Shown: positions 1 through 10,205 of the stretch, piece by piece
How the letters are laid out: each line of letters opens with the position of its first letter
How positions within the stretch are numbered: the stretch's first letter is position 1
Source: Brugia malayi
Taxonomy: Eukaryota > Nematoda > Chromadorea > Rhabditida > Onchocercidae
NCBI RefSeq assembly: GCF_000002995.4
Contig: NW_025062475.1
Coordinates: 14,637,152 to 14,701,151, forward strand
Reading direction: 5' to 3'
Length of the DNA stretch: 64,000 nt
Made by a program: the position numbers and the translations under genes
Notes under the pieces: generated by a model
The model's input: only the letters and a program-made list of their open reading frames with translations
Database searches by the model: none
Told to the model about the DNA's origin: nothing

Positions 1-2
1 AA

Positions 3-151
3 AAAACATCTCAAAGCTCTACACCAACAGCGAATACTGTGACAAAGCATGTTGCAAACAATGAAGTGCATCCCAATGGCCTGGTAAATACATTTAGCTG
101 ACATAAAGATTCTATAGTAATTGCTCTAGTTTTTTTGATTTTTAATTTTTT

Positions 152-182
<31 letters not shown>

Positions 183-800
183 CTGTAATTTTAGCAGACT
201 GCAACATGGGCAACGAATAATTTGTCTCAGAATAATAATATACAATCGACGAAACAATCAAATTCAGCGCTTGATTCATGTCCAAATTCTGTTTCTTATT
301 CCGAAACTTCGGGTGCTATAGGATCGAAGCTATTGTCGTCTACTTCTCTTCTAACGACGAATGCTTTATCATCATCAGCTTCATTTGTTGAATCTACAGG
401 AAGTAAGTTTTTTGAATTTGTTATATCTTTTTTGAAATTTTAAATTTTAAAAAAAGTGTCTTGAACTTTCCAGGATTTCCCGTTAAGAAAATTTTCAATT
501 TTTCTATGTGAGCTAATTTGTTTTGAAGTATTCGTGTTAGAATACTTTCAAGACTGTCGTCATTTTATTATTTCTCTTTCATTTTCATATTCTCAAATAG
601 CAAATCTCATTTGATTAGGAAATTTTTTACATTTTTTTTTTTTTTTTTTTTTTTTAGGAGGGGTTAATTCTTGATAGAAAAATCTAGGTAATTATATCAT
701 TTTTTCAGCTGGTGATGCTTATGAAGATGCTGTCAGATTGATGGCATATTTTAGGCATTTAGTAACTGAATGCTCATGTCAGTCATGTATTTTACGTTAA
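3..800 (+). CDS. 3' end of an unidentified Ser/Thr/Asn-rich protein (partial)
   Basis: Three exons share one open frame: 3-83, 198-402 and 709-800, ending in TAA at 798-800. All introns are GT-AG and the phases fit (split codon between 402 and 709). The visible 125 residues are mostly low-complexity Ser/Thr/Asn, then change to an ordered tail with GDAYEDAVRLMAYF and finish CSCQSCILR. The Cys-rich end and the helical-looking segment before it are the only distinctive parts. The N-terminus lies outside the window. I do not recognise the family, so no function is proposed. The intron at 84-197 carries a (TA)n run. The next gene on this strand starts about 1.5 kb away, too far for a tight operon. 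Confidence 0.6.
155..182. repeat. (TA)n microsatellite
   Basis: Perfect TA dinucleotide run inside the intron between the first two visible exons of the Ser-rich gene, shortly before its TTTTAGCAG acceptor. Confidence 0.9.
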
Positions 801-2351
801 TGATCTCTTCGTGACTGATTTATAATTTATCTAATATCTAACTTTAGCTTTATTGTGCATTTAATGCAGTAAAATATACAATTGATACTGTTCTATTAAC
901 TATTAATTAACGTTCTATTAACTTCTTGGAAGTATGACTTTTCCAAATGCTTTCCATTTCCTAATTATCATATGATACTTTTTTTTTTCGTTTCTTCACA
1001 TTAGCATTCCGTCAAACGTATCTGTTAATGTGTTCTTGAACATGAGATTGTATTAAATTTGAAATTATTTGAACTTAATTAAATGACTTGTTTCATAATA
1101 TATCTAAATATATAATTTGAATTATCTTATTTATAAATTATCCTTTTTTTTTTTTTAATCTATTTGTAAAACAAATATACACTTCTGGTTTAACAGAAAG
1201 TTTTGCAGGCAATTTCAGTACAAATATTTCACTAATTTTTTTAACCGATTAATATAAGTTCGTAATGCTTCTTCTGTTGTAATTAGGATTTATGAATTGT
1301 TGAGTCTACTAAAAATATTTTTCTACTTATGCTTTATCACCGAAAATGGATCATGATCTCTTGTTGATGGTACACCTATGTTTAAATATATTAAATGTGA
1401 ACATTGGCTATCCAATTCAAAAGAATCTTGTAGCATTCTATTGATTCGTTTAATCTATGCTTCAAGCAAATCTTTTTCTGTATAATCTTTATGGAGTGTT
1501 TTCTTAATTTATAATGCTCCTGTTTTGGTGTCATTGAACAATAATATTGCATTTTAATATTACTGTTGAACTGTTTGAATAATTTTTTTTTTTCTGTGAA
1601 ATTGCATTTAAATTATTTATTTCTCAAATTAAAATATTGTCGTAACACAATTTGCATTGAAATGGTTCTCCATCGGATAAATTTATACTTTAATTTGTAC
1701 AAATTTTTAATCATTTTACTTTTTTTTTTTCATCAGGGAAAGAACTAATAGATTGTTACAGTGGATAAATTTAATGGTTAGTACTAGAGTAGTATTAAGA
1801 GAGAAGTTGAAATTTTTTTGAGAGTTGAAATATTGTTTTTTATCTAATTTTATCCAAATGTTTATCAAAAACTGATGACATACCTGTTTAAATATATTAA
1901 ATATAGATGATCATGTGGCTTTCCAAAAGGATTTTGTAGCATCTGTTGATTCCTTTAATTTATGCTCTAAAAGATATATTATTGTACGAATTTAATTAGC
2001 TGATTTATTTGCAGTATGTTGAACAAAAGAGTAAGAGAGGAGATAAGATTGGTTGTGTGATGTTCAAGTTCTACAGAATATCTATTCGAATTATTTGAAA
2101 GGTTAGAATTGTGTTTAGCGTATAAAAGTTCAAATCATTATCCTTTCGTATTGATAGAATTAACCGATTTCAATTTGGAAATTTTAAGCTGGAAGGGATT
2201 GAAGTGATTCATTTATAAAAGCTCATTCAATTCAAATTTGACTTAGCCATCTTTTGTTGATGCTTGTTTTCTAAGTTAGGCATTATCGTCTGTGTGTTAT
2301 ACAAATACTTTCAAAGATGTTTTCATTTTATTACAGGATTTCTATTAAACA
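801..2351. repeat. Intergenic spacer with a diverged ~100-bp direct duplication
   Basis: No exon is recognisable between the end of the Ser-rich gene and RGP1. A segment at about 1371-1475 is repeated at about 1880-1975. Both copies share a GTTTAAATATATTAAAT core, then CTTGTAGCAT or TTTGTAGCAT, then TTGATTC..TTTAAT..ATGCT. Alignment by eye suggests around 75 percent identity. A clean TTACAG acceptor ends at 2336, 15 bp before the RGP1 start codon, so the mature RGP1 mRNA probably begins there by trans-splicing or after a 5' UTR intron. Confidence 0.5.
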
Positions 2352-5244
2352 ATGCCGATTGAAATAGTGGCAAAATTAGATCGTGAATCCGCGGTATATC
2401 TTGCTGGGGAAGCTATACAATGCAAGGTTTTTCTTTTTTTTTTTTTTTTTTTTTTTCTGCTTTTTTTATTGGTTGCAAACTGTTATTGTGTTCTATCTAA
2501 TATATAACTATTATTAGATAGAGTGATAGATCGAGCAATCGAGCTAATATTATATCTACGTTAACATATTAAGTTTGCATTTTTCCTAACTTTACTTATT
2601 ATACTGTCCAATTCATTATCATAGATTATCATTCCAAAATATTCTAAGTCATTAACAATCCATTCATAGTCGTTTTTCCTTTTTCGCTCCACCTATAGAA
2701 TTTAAACTGGGATTTTTTTTATGATAGAATTTAAATCTGATTTTCCTAAATTTCCCATCCATCTTTAATTTTGACCATGTATAGTCTACTAAATGTTCAT
2801 ATAAAGCAAGTATTATTATTTATGCTATCATTAATAGATTAGTCATTAGTGCTGTATGGCTAAAACATTTTTATCAATTTTTTTTTTTTTTTCTGATAAA
2901 GCTAATTTTCATAACTACTTTTCGATTTCTGGAATTTTTTTTTTCTGTGAAAATTCTCAAAATGCATTTCATTTTAGTATGATATATCCACAATATGTCA
3001 TACAAAAATTAAACCATTATAATGTAACTCTTTATAAATATTATGTTATTAATGTTTTAGGTAATAGTACAAAATATTGGTAATCATGAGGAATCCTTAG
3101 CATGGGGAAGCGTTCATGTACAATGCGAACGAATTGTCCGAGGAAATAAAGCCGATATTCCTTTATCGAGAAAAAGTTCAGGCGAAGAAAAATCGAAAAC
3201 GGTTGCGACAACTGCAATGTCACGTTCCGCTTTTACTGTTTTTTCTTGCCGACCGGTTATTTTATTTTGTGAACTGGTGTTACATACTGGTGAAAGTCGT
3301 AATTTTGAATGTACGCAACAGTTACCATTGGATTCTATACCACCATCATTCAAGTTTATTCTTATTTCATTTTGTTGCTTGTTAATTCATATTTTCGAAG
3401 AATATTTTTTGTGCTGCATGTCATTTTGGCCTAATTCACTTTATATCATAATGTTTACATGTTTTCAGAGGACATCTTGTGCGTTATATCTATAAATTGA
3501 CGCTTGGCGTGCAACACGTTAAGTCACCAATCAAACTGATACACGTTCCATTACGAATCATACAATCTGATCTTGGATTGACGTTGCCATCCTCACCGAC
3601 GCTTGTTAACCCTTTCATTAGCAACCGTAGTGTTGGGTAACAACTACTTTATTAATTTAGTGATGCTCGTTTTTGTAATTATGGATTGTTTGTGTAATTT
3701 TCACATTATGTTTTCGTTTTCACAAGCAATTTAGTTTCTTTTTTAAATTAAATACTTGCAATTCGACCTTTTCAAAAAAAAAAAAAAAATCCGATGTTTC
3801 AGACCGTCAATTGTTGATTTAGCTATGGAAGCGAGTGACTGTTTAACAGCACCTCATGGAGTTTATAGTTATAATATAACAAATGCATTCGGTCGAATTG
3901 CCAACTTTTTGCTCAATAAAAAAGCCTACAAATTAGGGGAAGATGTTATTGGGAGATTTAATTTCGATAACTGTGGCGTACGATGCCTTCAGGTTTATAA
4001 AGTTTTACATTTTATAAAAGAAAATTTTTTTTTTATTTTTTAAAGCAGTTGCTAGAAAATACTTAGTATAATTACCGCTTCTTACGCCGTGTTAGTTTTT
4101 TATCTTGTAATAAATAAATTATATATATAGAACGAAAATTCTAACTATTGAAAGATGAGTTTTCTCGGTTTGATGTTACATCGAAATTGAGAGTGTGATC
4201 ATTTAACTCACTGATTATAAATTAAAAAATGGAAAGTATATTGACGTCAGGACAACAAGTGCGTCTTCAAATAAGCGAAGAAAAAGCACTCCAATCTTTT
4301 CTGATCTATATATCTTCCCTACTACTTTTTTTCACAAAAATTGTAGAAGTTAATTAATTTTTAATACACACTCTGCTCAGTTTATTATTTGTTCAAAATT
4401 AATTTCAGTTTGCTGTTAGCTTACAGTCAGTTGAAAACTTAGTAAATGAAGAATGGTGTTCACATACATTTGTAACTACCCATATGACTGAGCATATTGT
4501 TTGTGCATATTGGACTGAAGCAGCAATACGACTACATATACCACTTTCTGCAACATCTACGTTTTATACAGATACGGGTAAGTTTTCAAAGTAATGATTG
4601 AGTATAATGAAACATGAAAAAAAAATTTTGAGGTTTGTTTAAGATCTTTTAAATGCTATTTGGTAATACATAAAGAAATTTGGAAAACTGGCCTTTACAT
4701 TTCCAAAATGAAAAAGCCTTTAAACCTTTACATTTATATAAGTTTGTATACCACTAATTTGCTAAATTAACGTTGAGAATAAATAGAAGTAATGATTAGT
4801 GAAAATGAAAAACTATCTCTTTAATTATGTAACCTTTCCTAGTCGTTTTAAGCATTAGTCATGTACACTTCTTTGCATTTTCATTTATTCTTTTAGTGTT
4901 ATACCATTCATAGCATATAGCATATTATCCATTTTTGTATATTTTCCAGTTCATTTGAAATGGCGCCTCCATTTCGAATTCGTAACATGTAATGACTTTA
5001 ATGAAGAAGTGGAAGAAGGTCTTTGGCAGGCACCTACAAATGTTAATATAGAAACTATGGCATGGGATTTGGATATTAAGGTTTGCTACTATTTTCAAGT
5101 ACCAAATTTTTACTTCTCGTAGCCTCTAATGAATCGAATAAATGTTCCGACAATCTGATCAAATTTCAGGTTTTCCCATGTAATCCACATAATGCAGCTC
5201 TTACATTACCAAGTCCAACTACTCCTGCTTCCATTATTGTTTAA
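2352..5244 (+). CDS. RGP1: RGP1, Rab6A-GEF complex partner protein 2
   Basis: Seven exons read through in frame: 2352-2426, 3061-3353, 3469-3636, 3803-3992, 4409-4577, 4950-5080 and 5170-5244 (TAA). The product keeps the layout of the RGP1 family: an N-terminal strand with [12 protein letters not shown], the [15 protein letters not shown] segment, the [18 protein letters not shown] segment, YNITN with [33 protein letters not shown] and a C-terminal WDLDIKVFPCNP. RGP1 has an arrestin-like fold and pairs with RIC1 to activate Rab6 on the Golgi, supporting retrograde endosome-to-Golgi traffic. At about 366 residues it is near the usual family length. The gene is convergent with DPH7, whose stop codon lies 216 bp away. 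Confidence 0.93.
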
Positions 5245-5460
5245 ATTGTAATTTATATCACAGGAAGCTAGGGCTGTCTTTTTTTTTGTTACTGTATACA
5301 AAATGGAATGCTAAAAACAAAAATCCAATATGATCACAATTTTATACATTTAGTCAAACTTACAATGAAATGAAATTCTGTACAATTTGTAAGTCACCGA
5401 ACTATGAAAGGAAAACTTTAACAAATGGATGAATAGTTGGCTCCTAACGTAGCCAACGAT

Positions 5461-7271
5461 TTATATTGTTTCGAAATTCACACTATAATTATTAAAAGTA
5501 CAGGAAGCAATAACGGAAGTTTGTGGTGAGAAATCTGCATCATATAACAATTTTTCACCTAGTTTGTTATTTTCCTGAAGAATATCAAAATTATCCTTTT
5601 TCATTACTATCCAACCACCGTACATGCACGAGACAACATAGGAATTTTCATCAGCAATGCGTATGCTCCATGCACTACCATTTATCTGGAAAATGAATGT
5701 TTTTGTCTGTGAATTAAGTTAATTTTGTTTTTATTTCCAAATATTTATTTTCTTCCGAGACTCATACTACATAAAAGCGAATTTTAAAATTTGAAATTGA
5801 AATGATTTGCCGGAATAATTCTACAATTCGATGAGTAGTATAACTCGAAATTCAGGTTTCCTTTAGGTAACATATATATATATATTAGCTAAAAAAGTTT
5901 TAAAATGTACAAAATTTTAATTTCTAGTTTGATTTGAGAATCATACGAAATTCTAGATTACAAATTACGATCCTCTAATCAAATATCTCATTATTATTTC
6001 TAGAATAAATTTTTTTATAAGTTTTAAAATGTCGGAAACAGAAATAAATTTGAAAAATAAACCTTTTTGTCAAGAATATATTGAGCGAAATTCCTAAGAT
6101 CGATGCGATGTAGGTGATCATCGTATGAACCACTGATAACATATTCTGAATTTTCTGTATGAAGCGAAATGACACCGCACTGATGTGTCTTATTAACAGT
6201 TACTGGTTGTTTTGTACCTAATCGCAAATCCCATAGTTTTAGTAGATTATCTTCACCGCCCGATAGGATGCAATTGGTATCAAGCCAAGTCGTTGTCCAA
6301 ACCTCACACGGTTCATCAGTATATGGTGAAGTATGTCCCAGAAAGGAGAAAGAAATGTTTCCTAAAAATGAAGAATACAAAAAAACATTGATACATGGAA
6401 AACTTCAAAATAAGTAGAAAGATGCTGATACTTCCATACCTCTCGAATTTATCTATCTTATCTAAAGATAGATAAATTATTTTAATTAATTTACTAACTA
6501 ACAGAGATCTATGTCAGAAACCTGAAAATTATTCTACATTGCTTAGATTAATTACGGTAATCCGATTAACACTAATATTAGAGAATACTTCCTGTCTTCT
6601 GCTTTAAAGTACAATTAACAGAAGAAACCAGATATTAAGCGCTGGAAATGATTTCATTCTGTGCTTTTACTATTTATATTTTATTACCTTAATTATCATA
6701 TCACTTTTTTTCCATTGGTGTGCTTTTATAGTTGAGAATGAAATTTAATGCTGAGATTTGATACAAATGTTATTCCATATATAACTTGAGGACTATTTCT
6801 ACTTCCACTCTCAAATTTAAAAAATTACTACTCCAATTTCCACAGCTTCAAGATCTGAGCTTTAATGCAAAAAGAAAAAAAAAAAATACCCGTTTCTAGA
6901 TTAATAACATGCACTGTTCCACAAACATCGGAGCAGAGTGCAAAATTTCCACAAATTGCAATCGAAAGTAGAATTTCCTTTTTGGTAACCGGCAAAATAT
7001 GTGCAGCATCCAAATTACTATTGACCACACCAACTGATCCGGTTGTTAAAGCAGAAATAATATACCCATCAGGCTGCATAGCAAAACGGAAAACTCCTCC
7101 CGGTAAAGCGATTAATTTATCCACCTTATTTCCATGTAATCTGTATATGCTACCGGAATGAGTATTATGGTTATGCAGCTGATAAGTTGCAACAATACAT
7201 TTCAGCGATTTCTTCTCTATAAATTCCAAAGCAGCGGGTTTTTCATGGAGGATGAGCGAGCAAGTCTCCAT
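5461..7271 (-). CDS. DPH7: DPH7 (WDR85), diphthine methylesterase, WD40 protein
   Basis: Three exons on the minus strand: 7271-6890, 6361-6063 and 5685-5461 (TAA), giving about 301 residues. The DPH7 signature is clear: an N-terminal ATYQL strand, a WD blade ending VHVINLETG, then LSGGEDNLLKLWDLR and VISGSYDDHLHRIDLRN, and a last blade around GSAWSIRI. DPH7 removes a methyl group from diphthine methyl ester on elongation factor 2, preparing it for the final amidation of diphthamide. The protein is shorter than the human one (about 450 residues), mostly in the linkers. The start is the first ATG after a CTTTAG acceptor, 18 bp upstream. It sits 49 bp downstream of the CDK2AP1 stop on the same strand, which suggests cotranscription. 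Confidence 0.92.
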
Positions 7272-7320
7272 AATTAGACTTTCCCAAATCTAAAGATTTA
7301 GTTGGAAAATATACAACGAA
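7272..7320 (-). promoter_or_regulatory. Intercistronic region with trans-splice acceptor
   Basis: Only 49 bp separate the TAA of CDK2AP1 from the ATG of DPH7. On the minus strand this gap has a T-rich stretch, then AAATCTTTAG, then 18 bp to the DPH7 ATG. There is no room for a promoter and no AATAAA. An acceptor placed here without an upstream donor is what a nematode operon looks like, where the downstream message receives a spliced leader. Confidence 0.55.
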
Positions 7321-7862
7321 TTATTGCTGCCGAACACTTCGATCAGTTTCTATTAGACATTCTCGTACAAGAATCCGAGCACGGATGATATTTCGTTTCA
7401 AACGTTCTGAACAAATTTTATTGTTTGTATATGATGGTCGAATATCCTTTCCCAATTCTTCAATCACCTACAAAAAATATTTGAAATCTTATGCAATTCA
7501 ATATTTATTCAATTCAACACTTAAGAAGAAAACCAATAATTAATGAAAATGACTGACGTGTCCACCGTTTTTCTAACTATTCCAAAGCCATAGGAAATTC
7601 GGAAGTCATGTTTGTATATTATTTTGAATAATAATGAGAATCAGTACTCAAACAATTCGTCAAAAAACAAATAATTAAAATCTGCGAATTTATAATTCGA
7701 AAATTCAAGAAGTAGGAAGCAACTAACACTCAATAACTGAGTGTATTTTGATGTTCCTGATACTTGGGCAGCCGGAACTGAATATTGCGGAAGTGTTGCA
7801 GTAGTTGATGATTGATTAGAGGTTAACTGCTGTATAGTATGTCCACCAGTTTCACCCGACAT
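7321..7862 (-). CDS. CDK2AP1: CDK2-associated protein 1/2 (DOC-1 family)
   Basis: Two exons: 7862-7728 and 7467-7321 (TAA), about 93 residues. The first half is low complexity. The second half is the conserved CDK2AP domain: [37 protein letters not shown] and a short polar tail. Family members bind CDK2 and are subunits of the NuRD chromatin complex. The exon stays open and in frame upstream of the chosen ATG to a TTTCAG acceptor at about 7892, so either the message is trans-spliced there or an upstream coding exon exists; the N-terminus is therefore uncertain. It appears to be the first gene of a two-gene operon with DPH7. Confidence 0.9.
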
Positions 7863-7891
7863 AACACTTGTCGGATGATTTACAGCACTAC

Positions 7892-8016
7892 CTGAAAATC
7901 ACACGGATGATGACTGATTAATAAGTATCAAAATTTTCTGAACCGACGATTATTTAAAAAACAAAAAAAAAGAAAACCGGCCAGTTCATTTTAATGTATC
8001 ATAAATTCAACATATT

Positions 8017-8059
<43 letters not shown>

Positions 8060-8911
8060 AATATCCGTAAATGAGTGCAAAGATCAAAATTTATTCCGGA
8101 AAACGGAATGGGGCAGAGACAACACGAGACAAATTATTCTACAATCGTTGCATGCTATGGTACATGAAATAGAAGTGCAATCCGGGATATTCAATGAATC
8201 ATATCGGAGCTGCCGGATACATAAATTGGAATTGCCCATAAATTGGAATATCATACATTTCCTAGAATTGTTATTCTTTCCGGAAATTTTCTTTAAATTG
8301 TCCTACAAGAATTGTTTTATCCGGAAATCTTATACTGTGAAATCAGGATTATTTAACATTAAGCTTGACTCATATGAATGTCATAGTAATCTTGCATAAT
8401 GGATTTAGGTATTCAACTTAAAATTTAAACAAATATTATTCTTTGTCCCAAAATTGCTACTAAAATTGTTTAAAATTAATTAAAATTATTACTTTTCCTA
8501 AAAATATATCAACTTTATTAGTTTCCTAATTCAATTTAATAATGTATTATATTCTATACATCTTTTTAATAGATAATTTTGAAAAAGTCTTTCATATATT
8601 CTATATCATACCTTTTGCATTTTAACTTATATTGAAAATTTTGAATACTGAATTTTTGCAGTTTGACTTTAGTCTAGAATCAATTGCCATTTATGGATAT
8701 CTATGTGTTTAACAAGCTTTTAGAATTTTTTATCAGATTATTTCGGATTTTACTAAAATTTTTTTTAAGCGGAACATTAATCGGCTTCGTGCTATTTATT
8801 TAAGTGTTAAAAAAAGATTTTGTATTAAAATATGTTTTGAATTGGATGCAATAAATTAATTTTTCAGTATTGGCTTGGTAATATTGATTTGACTTGAAGA
8901 ACATTAGCTGA
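7892..8911. promoter_or_regulatory. Divergent upstream region between CDK2AP1 and ATOX1
   Basis: The gap holds an (AT)n run and, at 8090-8345, a stretch with visibly more C+G than the surroundings. Palindromic or near-palindromic TTCCGGAA sites occur at about 8094, 8279 and 8321. Both strands have short open frames here, but neither resembles a known protein. The clustered CCGGAA cores match the ETS-type binding consensus, so a shared promoter or 5' UTR for one or both flanking genes is the simplest reading. Confidence 0.35.
8019..8056. repeat. (AT)n microsatellite
   Basis: Uninterrupted AT dinucleotide run of about 38 bp in the CDK2AP1/ATOX1 spacer. Confidence 0.9.
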
Positions 8912-9585
8912 ATGGCTAACGTGAGATTTCATTTTTGTATTTTTATTATTATTATTTTTTTTTTTATAAAGGCTTAAAAGTTTATATTTTACTGGATAAA
9001 TTGAATTTAAACTATGGAAGATAAACTTCCGAACAAGTTTGTTTTATGTCGTTCACATCCAGTAAGAAATCCGGATTTCTGAATCTTCCTTCATTATAGC
9101 TATTCTGGTTATGAATAATGATAACTCACTACTACAGGTATACAGGTATATTATATGAGATCTATTTGAATTTCAGACATATACATTTGAATTAAACATG
9201 ACATGTGATGGATGCGCAAATGCAGCACGAAAAGTATTGTCGAAATTAGGTGGTATGTCAATCTTTGATGATGTATTTTTCCGAAATTTCAAAGAAGGTT
9301 AAATGCTGAAATATTTGATCAATAAGTTAATTCTCTAAACGAATTAATACCAAATATCGAAAACTGGTGGTCATATTTTGCATCATCAAGTGTTCCTTTC
9401 TTGTAATTTCATTCATTCTTTCTTTCACTTCCTAATTTGTTGGTTTTTTTTTTTTTGCAGATGATATATCAGATGTACAAATCAGTATACAGGATCAGCG
9501 TGTCGTTGTTACAACCACACTACCAGCTGATTCGATACTTGCAGTGCTGCAGAAAACTGGTAAAAAATGCAAGCAGATTTGTTGA
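8912..9585 (+). CDS. ATOX1: ATOX1/CUC-1 cytosolic copper chaperone
   Basis: Three exons: 8912-8920 (three codons, M-A-N), 9177-9252 and 9461-9585 (TGA). The product is 69 residues, the normal ATOX1 size. The copper-binding MTCDGCA loop sits at residues 10-16 after a first beta strand, and the conserved KTGK loop is at about residues 60-63. ATOX1 binds one Cu(I) through the two cysteines and passes it to P1B-type ATPases in the secretory pathway. The tiny first exon was chosen because ATGGCTAAC is followed by a consensus GTGAGA donor, phases match, and it restores the N-terminal strand that starting at the MTC methionine would remove. The gene converges on UTP25. Confidence 0.92.
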
Positions 9586-10205
9586 AGGAACTCTCATCCA
9601 CCATCAAAAGTTTTTTTTAAATGATTTTAATAGTTCCTTGAATGAAAAGTTCATGCTAATGCATTCTGGACTATGTATGGATTTGGAATTTTTAATCATG
9701 TCATCGATTTTCACCGTACTCAAATCCTGAATATTTTTCTGAATTTTTAGCGTGATATTTCCATTCTTGTTTTATAGCTTTCCTTTTTTCCATTCCTGTT
9801 CTTTGAGAGCGTTTCCAGTTTAGTTCATTTTTTATTATTAAAATGAGGTTTATCTAGGTTTTTGCTGCTGTATTCAACTGTTTTGTACCTCTACTATCCA
9901 GTTTTATTCAATTACATCTCGGTGCTTGAAGAGGAGAACAGGATCTTTGTCCAATTTATCATCGTTCCGAGTAAAGTTTTGATTTGACTATCATTTTATC
10001 TACTAATTATATTCATATTTTGTTCGGTACCTTGCTATATTTGTTCAATAATTTGGCTGCTATTCTAATTTATTCATTAATAAGGGATAATTAGCTTGTC
10101 TCCATTCTTTTATCTCTCCAAACTCGTACTTTTATATTAAGTGAAATGTTAAATCTGATCACAGTTGAGCACATTATATTGAAGTTTTATTTCAACACTT
10201 AGTTT
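9586..10205. other. Convergent 3' spacer, no feature seen
   Basis: T-rich sequence between the ATOX1 and UTP25 stop codons. No exon, RNA gene or repeat could be recognised; it probably contains both 3' UTRs. Confidence 0.5.

Noticed and set aside
6865..7161. 98-codon plus-strand open frame
   Set aside because: Exact antisense of DPH7 exon 1, whose protein match is unambiguous.
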